Source: Physcia stellaris
Lineage: Eukaryota; Ascomycota; Lecanoromycetes; Caliciales; Physciaceae
DNA length: 64,000 nucleotides
NCBI GenBank assembly: GCA_018902385.1
Contig: JABSSW010000001.1
Location: 62,001-126,000 of the forward strand
Direction of reading: 5' to 3'
This document shows positions 34,393-45,494 of this stretch, piece after piece. The notes below the pieces were generated by a model that made no database searches, had not been told where the DNA came from, and saw only the letters and a list, made by a program, of their open reading frames with translations. How positions within the stretch are numbered: position 1 is the stretch's first letter; each line of letters starts with the position of its first letter. The position numbers and the translations under genes were made by a program.

Positions 34393-34974
34393 ATGCATCA
34401 CCCCCGGAAACAGATATGGTATCTTGTACTCCTCCATCTGTGGTTAAGGGAGCTCACAGCATCCCTCCCGCTTCTCAATTCATCAACCTTAACCTTAAAC
34501 TTACCAAGCAACGTCACCCAGTCCCCATAGTAAGTCCCTTCCACACCATACATCTAAACGAACCAACTCATCTCAGATCTCCCCTCCCTTAGTCCCGTGA
34601 ACGACCCCTTCGCCTGGTACCGCCCCGGCTCAAATGAAGCCCTCAAATTCTACGACTACAAAGCCTGGCTCCCCGGCGCCCAAGTCACGCATCTCCTAAA
34701 CAGCGCCTCTGACGAAGCAAATACCCACCGCGGGGAGCTGTGGATCGAACAACCGCTGCGATATGTCACGGAACATGTGGAGCTGATTTTGGTGCCGAAG
34801 GAGGGGATGAATTGGTGGGCTTGGGATACGGCGCTTTGGGGTATGAGGATGGTGATGGAGGATTATGAGATGTTTTTTGAGTGGAGCTTTAAAGTTGTTA
34901 GGAGGGGGGAGGGGGATATTGGCGGTGGGTGGCTTAAGTGGAGGAGAGGGTTAGAGGAGTTGAAGATTAGGTGA
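34393..34974 (+). CDS. Small secreted protein of unknown function
   Basis: Two exons, 34393-34529 and 34593-34974, join in phase to 172 residues. Exon 1 supplies a signal-like sequence with a hydrophobic core (WYLVLLHLWL). The mature part has WYRPGSNEALKFYDYKAW, then a His-Arg region, then ILVPKEGMNWWAWDTALWGM and FFEWSFKVV, ending with a basic tail. This order matches an uncharacterised fungal secreted family I recall, with no cysteines to speak of. No enzyme motif. Coding strand changes from C-rich to G-rich near 34740. Confidence 0.7.
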
Positions 34975-35883
34975 CGGTGGAGCTGTAAGTGAGTTTTACT
35001 ATCAGAGTGACTTGAGTATTGAAGTTAGCAGTGCCTAAAGACGAGTTGTCCCCTTTGGCGACTCGTGATACAGAAAATCGTATACTGCTGTTTCGAGCGG
35101 CGCATGGTCTTGGGTTGGTTCCTTTAATTGTGGACGCGGGAGAAGAAAAATCAAGGTTATAGGAGGTATGTCAAGTTTCTAGCTTCTAAGAAAGGGTTTA
35201 TCGCACAATGAAGCATTGTCTTCGCAACTAATTTGTAGTTAGTAGCGTCCAATGATCACTTTGATCAATCAATTCCCGATATAGAGAGAGTGAATCGATA
35301 CATCAATTGAAAGAGATATCAAGTGAAATACCGAGAACCGGAGATGAGAAACTCCGGAATTCCGGTGTCGTATCAAAATATGTTGAATCGGGGAATACCC
35401 GGTGATCATCCTAACCTCGCAATATCTAATACTCAATGAGCCTTTTGGCTTAGTGGGAGTCTCGACTAAGAGCACACCTGGGGATGCTTTTTGCTCTGTT
35501 ATGCAACGATAGCAACGGTAGACCGAGGGTGAAATTTCGTCCCTGTCATTCTCAGAAGCAAGCGGCACTTTTATCGCCTCACTCCGCTCTCTTGGTGTAT
35601 CCGGTTGATTGACTAGAGATGGGAGCAAGAAAAGTGCACTTGGAACTAGGCGTCAAGAGAGTCGCCGGTGACTGTTTTAGCCTCGGTTCAAAAATGTTCT
35701 GAACTAATCTGTAAATGAAGGATCTCACGATAATTCCAAATATCGTATGAGTCCCTTCGCTTATCCTAAGCTTTTATTATATCTTACCTCGATCCCTAAC
35801 GAGCTAACACGCCATGGACTGTATACTACCCTGATTGGAATCAAAATAGCCCGTCTACAAAGCAAGCCTCAAGGGCACGTACT
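34975..35883. other. Gene-free stretch
   Basis: AT-rich, with a 119-codon minus-strand frame (35269-35628) that has no recognisable features. A perfect 12-base palindrome lies at 35354-35365. Confidence 0.5.
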
Positions 35884-37326
35884 CTAGGTGCGATTATTGT
35901 TTATGTTGCCGAGAAAGACCACCAAGATCGCACAATACCTTTCACGGGGCAGTCAGTACTTTTTGGTTGAACATCGTGAACAAACGACTTACGCTGCAGA
36001 CGCTGCGACGATCTCATGTCGCTTAGCCTTCGTGAAAGCCGACAACAAAGCAGAGAAGACCATGGTAGAGAGAAAGATTAGAACTATTACGTCAGGAGTT
36101 TTTGATATGGTCCCGGCAATCGAGATTTTGTACAGCAATCCCACGGGAACCATCAGGAGGATCAGAACAGCCGTACTAACAATCATTGTCACACAGTTTG
36201 AGATTCGCTTGCGGTCGTAATAACGTATAGCCTCGTCATCGGTCTTCTCCCTCGTTTCCTAAAACGCGTTAGTCATGCTCAGCGATACCCTAAAGATGCC
36301 ATTAACCTTGCTACAGAAGAGGTACTAGAACGTACAGTCAGCGATAACCCATCCCGCATGGACACAACGCACGCTTAAAAGTCTACACCGACATATTCGG
36401 AGAATACGCTCCAGGAACCCGTCAAGCCAGGCATGCTCTTTGCTAGGTCTCAAGGTGATTAAGTCCTCTTTCTCGTAAATCCAACCGCTTTCTCGCTTGA
36501 AAACCTGGCCCCCGTCGTTCTCCATGAAATGTAGTACACTTCGATAATCTCTGTTTGATGGGCTTTCAAGACCTTTGAGTTCTTGTGCTTTGAGTATGAG
36601 CTCCGCTGCAGCAGACTGGTCAGATCAATGGACGAGGAGGTGAGCGACGATCTGACCATATTCTAGAGCTTTCTTCTCCAATCTCTCCAACAATTGAGTT
36701 CTTGTTTCTGGCCATACACTGGGTACGCTTTCTTTCTCACGTCCGACGTCTTGAGTACGTGACATGAGGTACGCTTCATTACCTGTTTCATTATCGGTGC
36801 GGTCCATGGCATGCAGAGTAGCTTCCATTTCTCGAATCTCGTCCTGCTTGTTCAGGATCAGGCGCGAAAAGACAATTCCAAATCGTTTGTAGACCATAAA
36901 TGCGTCATCACTATCCAGAAAGCATGCAAGTCTCGGGAAACCTCTCGGGAAATCTTGAACTATCACACTCATTAACACTGCACAGCTCGAAGGTCGAACC
37001 ACTTACGACGTCTCACTTTGATCTGACCCATATCTCTGTGGGCATGCAACCCGTGAGTGGCCTTCTGAAACCACCGCAGACGGAAGGATTCGAGTGACGC
37101 GAACAGCTTTCGAAAGGAAAATCCATCTAAGAACCTTAGATTTGGTGACGAAGTAATTGGGATAACTAGGAATCTGACCGTACGCAAGGCTGCTCTCGCA
37201 GTCCCTTGGAGTCGCATCTGTGATAGTGCTTTTCCCATCGTGCCCTATCAATGTAGCGGGCAGAGTGGTAGGAGATGACTGGTCTGGTCCTTTCTCCAAA
37301 TCACGTAGCATTCCATCGGAAACCAT
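35884..37326 (-). CDS. DUF6594-family membrane protein
   Basis: Five exons (37326-37007, 36943-36657, 36605-36373, 36258-35993, 35938-35884) join in phase to 386 residues. The conserved N-terminal block reads GFPRLACFLDSDDAFMVYKR, followed by FSRLILNKQDEIREMEATL. The middle has KAQELKGLESPSNRDYRS and WIYEKEDLITLR. The C-terminus has three hydrophobic helices, the last in the tiny final exon (ILVVFLG). This is the fungal DUF6594 layout: a soluble N-terminal region and C-terminal membrane hairpin. Function unknown; relatives often lie near incompatibility or stress genes. The first intron uses a CCGAG acceptor and the second a GTCAGA donor, chosen by phase and by the family pattern, so these joins are less certain than the rest. 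Confidence 0.8.
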
Positions 37327-38786
37327 GCTGGGAGAAAGTTTTCAAAGGTGACAAATTGACATTCTCTTGAAGCAAATATACTAATCGCAGAAGACATAAT
37401 CCCTCGTTAAAAGTCGTGCCATCCGTCGAACCTTTATTCTAAAACCTCATGCAAGGCTGGCTTCTCCACATGACAGCAAGGGATACGCCCAGACACGTAC
37501 GAAAGGCAACTTGCATGCTCCTGCCTTCCGTCTCACCCAAGATCAGTCTCCTCGGTCGTACCTGCGATACGTTTGCCATTGAAATCGTTCAGAGTATACA
37601 TCCAGCAATGTTTGACCGAATCATATTCTGCTGAAACCACCGTGACAACGAATTCAAGTAGGCCTTGCTCGTTGTTCTTGCGTAGCGTCTGGCCGTCCTT
37701 GTATGCCCGAGGGCGCTAAGATAATGAAGCACGAGTCAGTCGCAACGTTTACTGGACCATTGAAATGTCCGGGCGTATGCGCCTTACTTGTTGGGTACTG
37801 GTGTCTTTTTGCCTGACATCTGCTTATGGTGGGTTCGGCTTAACGCGTTCGTGAGTTTGCTTCCACTGCTCGATCAGCAAACGCAGCTGGTGTGACCATG
37901 GTGACATTGCTCACAGATCCTTCGTCAGCCATGTTAAGCGTCGGGCGCAAACAGCGATGTAAGGTATCAGGTGAGACTGAGGCCGAATAAAGCGCTAGCT
38001 GGGGACAGCCTTATTGAATGTCCTACAAACAGCTTGGCCGACTGTGCACTACAAGGAGAGCGGCCAATGGTCGCAAAAGTGCCTGAGGCTATGCTTCGGG
38101 TTTGCAGGGTTTGAACGTTGGCCCAGAGCATAGGTTAATTGAAAAGATGGGCGCAGGGCCGCAGGGAAGCCTACAATGGTTTATCTACAGCTGGTCGCTT
38201 GAGCGTCTGGACTGCTGTACTCGTCCCAGCATTGTGGCTCTTCATCCGTCGCAATTCCTCTGGATGCTCCCTGGTACCTCATTGAGGCTCTGCTCACGTC
38301 TTTCCGCATGATTGCCAATGACGAGCGGACACGAGAACGCCACAAAGAGACGAGCTCTCATGAAAACGCCCAAGCGATAAGTGCGGGGTTCGTATCGAGG
38401 ACGAGAATCCAAAGTGATTGGAGATCATGCACGCCAAGCTGCATTATCTACACACGCCCGGCAGGTGTGGTGAGCCAGCCTAATTGGTCGGAGCATTTGA
38501 AGGGGCGCAGTTCTGCGTTTCCAAGATGCCTTCATGACTGCGCAAAGAGACACAGCTCGAGACTCCATCGTCGACAATCAAACAGGTAAAGCGCTAGGGT
38601 ACACAGCACTCCGTGGCTGATTCCATCTTATTGGAGATAATAAAGAAGACATGCTGCCTTTAGAGACCCAGATGGGCTCCTCGAATCCAATGACGACTGG
38701 ACCTGGATATCTACTTCGGATATTATTTACACGTCCGCGAAAGCGCATCCTTTAACTCCTGGTCCATCTTTCTTGATTTTGCTGTC
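37327..38786. other. Divergent gene-free stretch
   Basis: About 1.5 kb between the DUF6594 gene (minus) and the caspase-like gene (plus). Only short chance frames. Confidence 0.55.
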
Positions 38787-40265
38787 ATGGACCACAAAGC
38801 CAGAACTTCCAAGACGCTGGCGGCTAGTATAAAATTACAAGATGGTCTGGCTGTGGATTACGATTCTGCAGATGAAGTCGACGCATCAAATTATCAGATC
38901 ATTTGGTCCAATGTTATGGACGAAGGTAACTATGTTAAACCGTCCGGGTACAACGAAGTCGAAGTGTTGCTACTGTGTTGGGATCAAGGCTCAGCCGATA
39001 TTGCTACCCATCTGGAAGTCGAATCACTCAGGGCAGTCTTCGTGGATAAGTTTGGATACAACGCAACGGTAGCTAAGCTCGATGCAAACGCACAAAAAAG
39101 ATTGCAGGTTCAAGTAAATGCCAAAGTGGCAAAGTTTGTTGAAGATCACGACGGGCCAAATACCCTGATGATAGTCTACTATGCAGGACATGGAAAGCCA
39201 GGACAATACTTTGGCGACCTTGAACTTTTCGGGTATGCCCATTAGGACGTTCTAATTGAATGTCCGAAGCTTACACATGTGTACAGAATGATCTCGCCAA
39301 ATGATCGCAGAGACGCTCAAAAACGCGCACGAGACCTCATAGTCTGGAACAAAACCGAGCAGCTCTTGAAGCCAGCCGAAGCAGACATTCTAGAAATCTT
39401 TGATTGGTATGTCTTGAACATCACGTCGAGCAACAATAACTGACCAGATTGCTAGCTGCTACGCAGGAACGGTGGGACTCACCCGAGGAGAAGATCGGTC
39501 AGTCTGCAATGGTCAAACGAACCGATCCCGGCTGACGAATCCTAGATTGTTCGAATTCCTCGCAGCAGCCAAGCAACAAGGCAAAACCGCTGTTCCGGGT
39601 AAAGAATCATTCACCTCAGCTCTGATACATGCCCTGGACCATTTGCTCGCCAACAAGGAAGGAGGTCGATTCACTACCGTTGAGCTGCTAAGGACAATCA
39701 CAAATCACGCACCACACTTTCCAAAGGATCAGCATCCTGTGCTCAATGAGCGAGGTGACATGCCCGCTCCAGCAGGTCGAATCATGCTTCATCCGCTGCG
39801 CCGAAACGACACCGAGGCTACAAAGGTAGCCGAGACAGAATCAGCTAAGAAGAGGGATCCCCTATAAAGTATACAGTGACATTACATTATGAGTTTGCTG
39901 AAAAGCCCTCGAAAAGCCATATTGAGATCCTGGGACGGGATGTCAACGGCATTTCCGACCGCAATACCCTCGGAGACCGCAAGACCCTTCCTCTGCACCG
40001 GGTGCGCTTTGGTGGATTGAGATCATCGGTGACAGTGAGAGCCTTGAGAAAATTCCAAGAGTCCTTGCACAAGCGCCGTGCAAGCAAGAAACAAGAACTT
40101 CCCCGACTTGAGATACAACTGACACCCGATTCGGCCAGCTTGGTCCCACTGAGCCCGAACGCACTTTCCCCGGCAACGACTGGATACCACACGCCAGATT
40201 CTGCTACCAACACGGATTTTGCCGCATCAGCGTCCCCAGATTCGAGCGTTTGTGACCTAGAGTAA
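38787..40265 (+). CDS. Caspase-like (peptidase C14/metacaspase-type) protein
   Basis: Four exons (38787-39232, 39287-39406, 39456-39825, 39870-40265) join in phase to 443 residues. The catalytic dyad is visible: His135 in MIVYYAGHGKPG and Cys190 in DCCYAGT, the pattern of caspase-haemoglobinase-fold peptidases. The region before it (55-120) has an LLLCWD start and an alternating strand/helix pattern typical of this fold. The C-terminal part (from about 310) has HYEFAEKPSKSH, VRFGGLRSSVTVRAL and a Ser/Pro/Thr-rich tail. There is no NACHT, NB-ARC or repeat domain and no Pro/Gln-rich metacaspase prodomain, so this is a stand-alone protease domain. Related proteins in fungi are linked to cell death or act as effector domains of NLR-like receptors. 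Specificity is unknown. Confidence 0.85.
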
Positions 40266-41344
40266 TGCCTTGATGTTGAAATATCATGGCTGCATCATTG
40301 TCTGGTTCGTTTCAACTGGTAGGTGCTATTTACATGTGGGCCTGTCACAGTGCTAGGCCCCTAACAACGTCTTAAGATGAAGGCCTATGGCAGGAATGAC
40401 GGCAGGAATACCGGCAGTAATGTGCAGGAATGCCCATTTCCTGTTCCCGATAAATCAGGTCTACTCCGCAAAAATAACCAACCACCTTTATGCCTCAATT
40501 GTACTTCTGTACTCTACATATCCAATTCATCTGCGCAAACATGGAGAGCAGAACGGGGAGCAGACGCAAGAGGCAGAAATGCTCCCCAAGTGGAGACGTG
40601 CCTTGTCACTGCTGTCGAAAACGGTAGACCCCTACTATATACGGAGGTCTGCACCATACTTCCTATCAACAGGGTTAGGTGAATGGCACTTGATAAGTCA
40701 ACAATGAAGCCCGCGACTGTTTTATCCTTGATGGTACTGGTGTTAGTAGCCCGGCTCTGAGCGATTCTGCCAGCGAAAACTTGTTTATAACTGTTGTCGT
40801 CTACTACTTGTACGAACTGTGAGTGGGTAGAGTTAGGGGTCTTCAGACGCATTTATCTACTACATAGCCCACAAGACAGGTTCACAGGATTCTTCATTTC
40901 TGGGGCTTTGACCGTTTCTAGACCTCATCCGATCTCGCTGACGGAACGGTGATTGGTGCTTCTTCGAAATCACGGGAGCAGCGGAGCGAACGGCAATTCG
41001 CTCATACGAAGATTTTCCTCTGCATTATTTGATGACGGTCTTTCTGTGTAGCAAGTGCTGCGCCAAGCAATTGTCCCTATTCGTCTTGAAAGCTCATGTG
41101 TCAGATATGAGGCTCGCTTGGAGCCGAGGACTCACAATCCTTTCTTCTGCCATCAAATTAAATCTCGCACTTTTCTTTCTATCACTAGTGGAGGATGCTT
41201 TCCCACTGCGCGAATAAATTTGACGAGAGCTGCACGTACACCCGCTGTCGTCACTTACAGGCGCACCAAAACACCATTGCCGTCCCCTGGACCTCCCATT
41301 TAACAGAATTTGGAAGTGATTAGCAGAGCATTTCATAAACAATC
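40266..41344. other. Gene-free stretch
   Basis: About 1.1 kb with short frames on both strands, none convincing. Confidence 0.55.
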
Positions 41345-41992
41345 ATGAAACTGTGTCACCTGCTTCTTACCACCGTCCTGATAGTTTTCCCCACTTTTAC
41401 TGTTTCGTACCAATGCTTCGAGACACCCTTTCTCCTACCTGGCTTCCATGACTGCCGTGCCGTCATCGCCGGGATCTACTACATCTCGCGCCTTCCTCAT
41501 GAAAGCCAGACCCGCGCGTGGGGCCGTCACGTACCCCACAACTCCGGCTCCGAATCCCTGCCCAAGCTCTTCTGGATCGAGGGGCGGCGACCGCCCTCAA
41601 CATGCGCTGTGGAGGTGGATGTCGATCCGTTGGATATCTGGGCTGTTGAGAAATTTACGCTGCATGATATTGCGGTGGCGGCAGAGAGGGTGTATCTAGG
41701 TTGTCTGCTGGACAGGGGTTTGGCAGGGCTGGAGTATCCGAAGAGGGAAGGCATCAGAAGGGTGTGGGCGAAGATTGTGAGGATCGATTCGTCGCTCATA
41801 AATAATGTCAAGATCATGAAAGGGCTCGAAGAAGAGGATGGACATATCAGGAAGGTAAAAGTGGGGAATTTCGGTGGCGACCTGATGATTGCCGATCGGA
41901 GAAGTACCGCACCTGACGCGAGGAGAATGTCCTCACAAGGGCATCTAGGTGTTGGCAGACCGATCTCAGCAAGTAAGATCGCAGAAACCTAA
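41345..41992 (+). CDS. Secreted four-cysteine protein
   Basis: Single exon of 215 residues, ATG 41345. A clear signal peptide is followed by cleavage near residue 20 (LIVFPTFTVSYQC). Four cysteines (C24, C37, C87, C120) in the order QC, DC, TCAVEVD, LGCL fit two disulfides. Around them are conserved-looking LPKLFW and VEVDVDP. I recall many fungal secreted proteins with the same EC-DC-CxVxVD-C layout, all of unknown function, possibly effectors. The C-terminal 80 residues are basic and less ordered. The coding strand goes from C-rich to G-rich near 41600. Confidence 0.75.
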   Translation: MKLCHLLLTTVLIVFPTFTVSYQCFETPFLLPGFHDCRAVIAGIYYISRLPHESQTRAWGRHVPHNSGSESLPKLFWIEGRRPPSTCAVEVDVDPLDIWAVEKFTLHDIAVAAERVYLGCLLDRGLAGLEYPKREGIRRVWAKIVRIDSSLINNVKIMKGLEEEDGHIRKVKVGNFGGDLMIADRRSTAPDARRMSSQGHLGVGRPISASKIAET

Positions 41993-42484
41993 GAACTTGC
42001 TGTTGAGTTTTATTAGCTGCAGATAGAATTTTATTAAAAGTGCTTAGCGTGCAATTCCATGAGGAGAGATGTGCCGATATCAAGTCTGGACAGCTATGGT
42101 ACCGAGTGCTCCGCTTAGGCAGCTGAGGAGGTGAGTACCACAGATTTCAAAGCACACCGAACGAACCTACCGGTACTATCTGGCTCTTGAGACGAAGAGC
42201 GAGCTTGGAGAATTTATCGATGCCAGACCTGTATCTCTCTCAGCCACTTGTTGCACCGCAAGTCAAACAGGCATCTCTTTTGAGACACGAGAAGGGCGTT
42301 CAGAATCGATCGAAAGCTCGATCTTTCCACAGAGCAGGTAATACTGAGTATGATAGACAGAGTAGGGTGTCTCCTGTTTGCTAGGTCGATCGGTATAGAG
42401 TAGAGGGTGTCTTTACACAACCATCACTTCCGACAGCTTTGATACATCAAATGCTATGAGCCTTGAGCATAGATATTAGGGTGC
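41993..42484. other. Convergent intergenic region
   Basis: No gene recognised. Confidence 0.55.
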
Positions 42485-43424
42485 TCAGAGATGAACTGAA
42501 GGGTCATCATTGAACACCTCAGCATCCATTTCCAACTCTTTGATTTCTTTCCAGCTAAATTTCTGAAAAAGGTCATATAGTCCTTGATTCCAATCTCTCA
42601 CGCATCTCCCCAATTGCACAAATTCTGCGTTGTTGCCTTGCGTGACGTGAACTTCAATTGGTTCACGTCTTTCCTTCCAGGTGCTCCTTTGCACATATTC
42701 GAACTCGTCTTTGACATTGATAGGGCCATCTTTAGTGAGCCGGAATATCTCCACGCCCGCACCAGAGTTTTCACCATCTCGCTTCTTTATGAGCTTATCC
42801 CATGTGCTTGGCTGCGGATGTCTCGTATCCAAAGTAGCTTTAGGATCGAGATATGCCTTCAAAAAGCGGTCATCTATCGAGACGTAGATGAGTTTTCTAA
42901 ATCCATCGTTCTCGATCAACTCTTCCACGTCTCTATACGACTGCTCGTGTCCAAAGTAGTCGCTAAGAGTCCCAGGATGGTGATAGCTATCTCGGACTCT
43001 GAAAGTAGACAGTTGCAGACCAGGAAAGAGAGGCAATACCGAGCCGAAGCTGTAGGTTGTGGACCTAGTCTTATCACCCGGCGCTCCCGGATAGATGGGA
43101 AAAGGATGGGCTCTGACGGAGATGTGTCTCAATTGACGGAGAGTAGTTGCTTCGATGCTGCTGAGGTAGTCTACCATTTCTTTTGTGTTTTCGAAATTGA
43201 ACAAAGTGTTGTCACTGTACGCAAGATGGGAGTCCTCTCGTATTTGGTGTGACGGTGATGTAAAACATGGATTGCCGATCTTAGGATGTTTCAAGGTGAG
43301 CGATGGGAGGTGGGAGCGTGCAAGTCGATGGCGGACCTCGAAAGGGAGCCGAAGGGCGCGGCTTCCTACCTGAACATCATTAAAACCTCAGCAATTTTGG
43401 ATGAAGTAAGCTTACCACCATCAT
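42485..43424 (-). CDS. Unknown protein, possibly F-box-associated type
   Basis: The main exon 43369-42485 encodes about 294 residues. A 9-nt first exon (ATG ATG GTG, 43424-43416) can be joined in phase across a 46-nt intron, giving 297 residues; without it no ATG start fits, as the first in-frame start-like codon is a TTG at 43294. The N-terminus LRLPFEVRHRLARSHLPSLT resembles the start of fungal F-box-like or DUF7730-like proteins (LPLELRNRIY...), but I cannot assign it. The rest is charged, with VEIFRLTKDGPINV and DWNQGLYDLFQKFSWKEI, and has no membrane segment. Start and first intron are tentative; the main exon is convincing by length and composition. Confidence 0.6.
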
Positions 43425-43857
43425 GTCTCACAAGGTAAGGTCTATAAGCAGCTGCTGCAGCATTTGACGATGAGATTGAAGAAAGGTTAAGCAAGCACGA
43501 AGTCCGGGCGGGATGTGCCGTTTCATTGATTAGGTTTAGTCCTAATCTTCACGGAACCCTAATTCATATGCCAAAATGTTAACGCCAACGACCCTTGAAC
43601 GAGTCCCATGCATTAGATCGGTATATGAAATGGATAGTCGGTAAGGTAAGTAGGAATCCTCTTCGCCTTTCTGGAAAGGAAGTATCAATATTGAGCCTCA
43701 CGTGCCATTGTTAGCATTCCGGATTCTGACAGCAATTAAAACAACAGCCTTATTGTGATCGATCGTATAGTAGAAGGTATCATAATTTGGAACCCCCTGA
43801 ATTGTATGATTCAGAGCTCACAGACCGGCCCTTGGAATACACAGACCAATACCATCA
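43425..43857. other. Short intergenic stretch
   Basis: No gene recognised; upstream of the unknown-protein gene and downstream of the large secreted-protein gene. Confidence 0.55.
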
Positions 43858-45494
43858 CTAGTAAGGAGCAGAACCATCAGGACACAGATGTTTTGGGCTC
43901 TGAAAATTTTCCATTTGGGCCGCCGCAATAAACGCTTTCGTCTGGTCCGCACTGTTACCGCATATGGGCCCACACCAGACCGGTCGACTATCATGACCAT
44001 AGTCTTGAAGGATGAATTCCCCGTTCGGAAACCCAGCTCCGACAGCAGCACCTACATCGCACACCGGGATTGTGAACGTGCCTTCCCAGCTCGGTCCCTG
44101 AGAGCCCGGATTTGCCCACTGATCCTGAAGCGCCGACTTCGCGCGCTGAGCGGCTGTATCGGCATTATAGCTGTAGCCTGCGACGTTGTAAGAGTCAAGG
44201 GAGGAGTTGATGACATCCTGAACGGTGACACCTAAGTAGTCTCCTTGCCCCAGCTGATCCGCTCCTGGTGGTAGGTTGACCCAGCCCCATTGGTGACTCG
44301 TGGTAGAAACAACGTCGTTCTCTTGCCAAAAATAGAGGTACCATGCCTTGCCATCGCGACAGATAGACGCGGCCTGAGGCCCAGAGCCGATGCCTTGATT
44401 GTCACCGCAAGCGCCGCCGCCCATGATGAAGACCTTCTGGGTTCGCCAGAGGGCGTTGATGGCTTGGCCGATGAGAAGGTTACTCATTGCGTCAATGAGA
44501 GCGTTCTTATCCACGCCGGGGAAGTTGACGAAGAGGCCGCCGTTGATGTAGGCGCGGATGTCACCTGTATCGTCGTAATTGCCGCCAGACATGAGGATGT
44601 TGTTGGCACTGGTAAAGGATTTCATGGCTCCAATTACGACTTTGCCGAGAATGCCGCCGAGGTCAGCTGATTTCTGGAAGGTGTCGTCCTGACTAGAATT
44701 ATAATTAGCGTTGCGGCCAAACTTCGAGGTCTCGCTAATATGTGACTGAGGGAAACTTTGGCACTACAGATCGGCCTCTGACTGGGGAAAACTCGATAGA
44801 CAAGGTGTGAAGCTTACTGTTGGCCGATCAAGGGTGTTGCAGCGCCTACAGCACCAGTAAACAGGGCGCTCAGGGCGCCTCCAGCAGCGCCTACCCCGGC
44901 GCCTGCTAGGCCTGCAAAGGCCGATCCAATGCCAATGACTGCACCAACAGCGTTGAGTATTTCCTTCAGAATGTTGGCGGACTTAACATCCTTATCCTTG
45001 TAGAACGTCTTTGCCCAGGAGTCTTTGCTCAAAGCAGCAAAGATCGCGCTGACTTCGAAAGCCTCACTCAGTCCTGTGAAGTACGAATGTAATCGAGTGA
45101 TGGATTCGAGAACATAATAGGCTTGGCGAATCTCATCCCCCTTATCATTCAAGACGCGGTTGTCGCAGGGATCGAAATCGCAGTTGCTGTCAGATCCATC
45201 ATCTCGACAGGTCCAGTCAGGGTTTCCAAGAGCCCAAAGTCCCCATGCTCCGGCAAAGCCCGAGCCACCCGCTGTGATATTCGCCTGATGAGAACTCCAC
45301 CAGTCATTGAGCCATGAGTCGAGGTTGTTGCTGGCCCAGTCCGACGAAGTTTGGCCGTAATATGCTGACACTGGACCGCATCGTGGATGAATACCTCGAT
45401 GGTCTACTTCCCGAATGACCTCGACGTCGACCGCTGGGAGCGCTGAAGTCAGCAAGGGAATCATAGAGGCAGCCAGAAAAGTTGAAGCCCGCAT
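43858..45494 (-). CDS. Large secreted protein with Gly/Ala-rich hydrophobic segment
   Basis: Two exons, 45494-44818 and 44755-43858, join in phase to 524 residues. The ATG at 45494 gives a good signal peptide (MRASTFLAASMIPLLTSALP); the open frame extends a little upstream without ATG. The mature N-terminus has a Trp-rich region (LDSWLNDWW) and a Cys cluster (WTCRDD, NCDFDPCDN). Residues 180-223 are a long Gly/Ala hydrophobic stretch (AGLAGAGVGAAGGALSALF). The C-terminal half has YINGGLFV, FIMGGGACG, WYLYFWQENDVV, GVTVQDVINSSL and a Cys-rich end (WCGPICG). It matches an uncharacterised fungal secreted family, I believe the one named DUF7872. The hydrophobic stretch could insert in a membrane or pack as a buried hairpin. 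No enzyme motif seen. The exon junction was chosen by phase. Confidence 0.75.

Noticed and set aside
35354-35365. Perfect 12-base palindrome CCGGAATTCCGG
   Set aside because: Single copy, contains a common restriction-type core, no link to a gene; could be chance.
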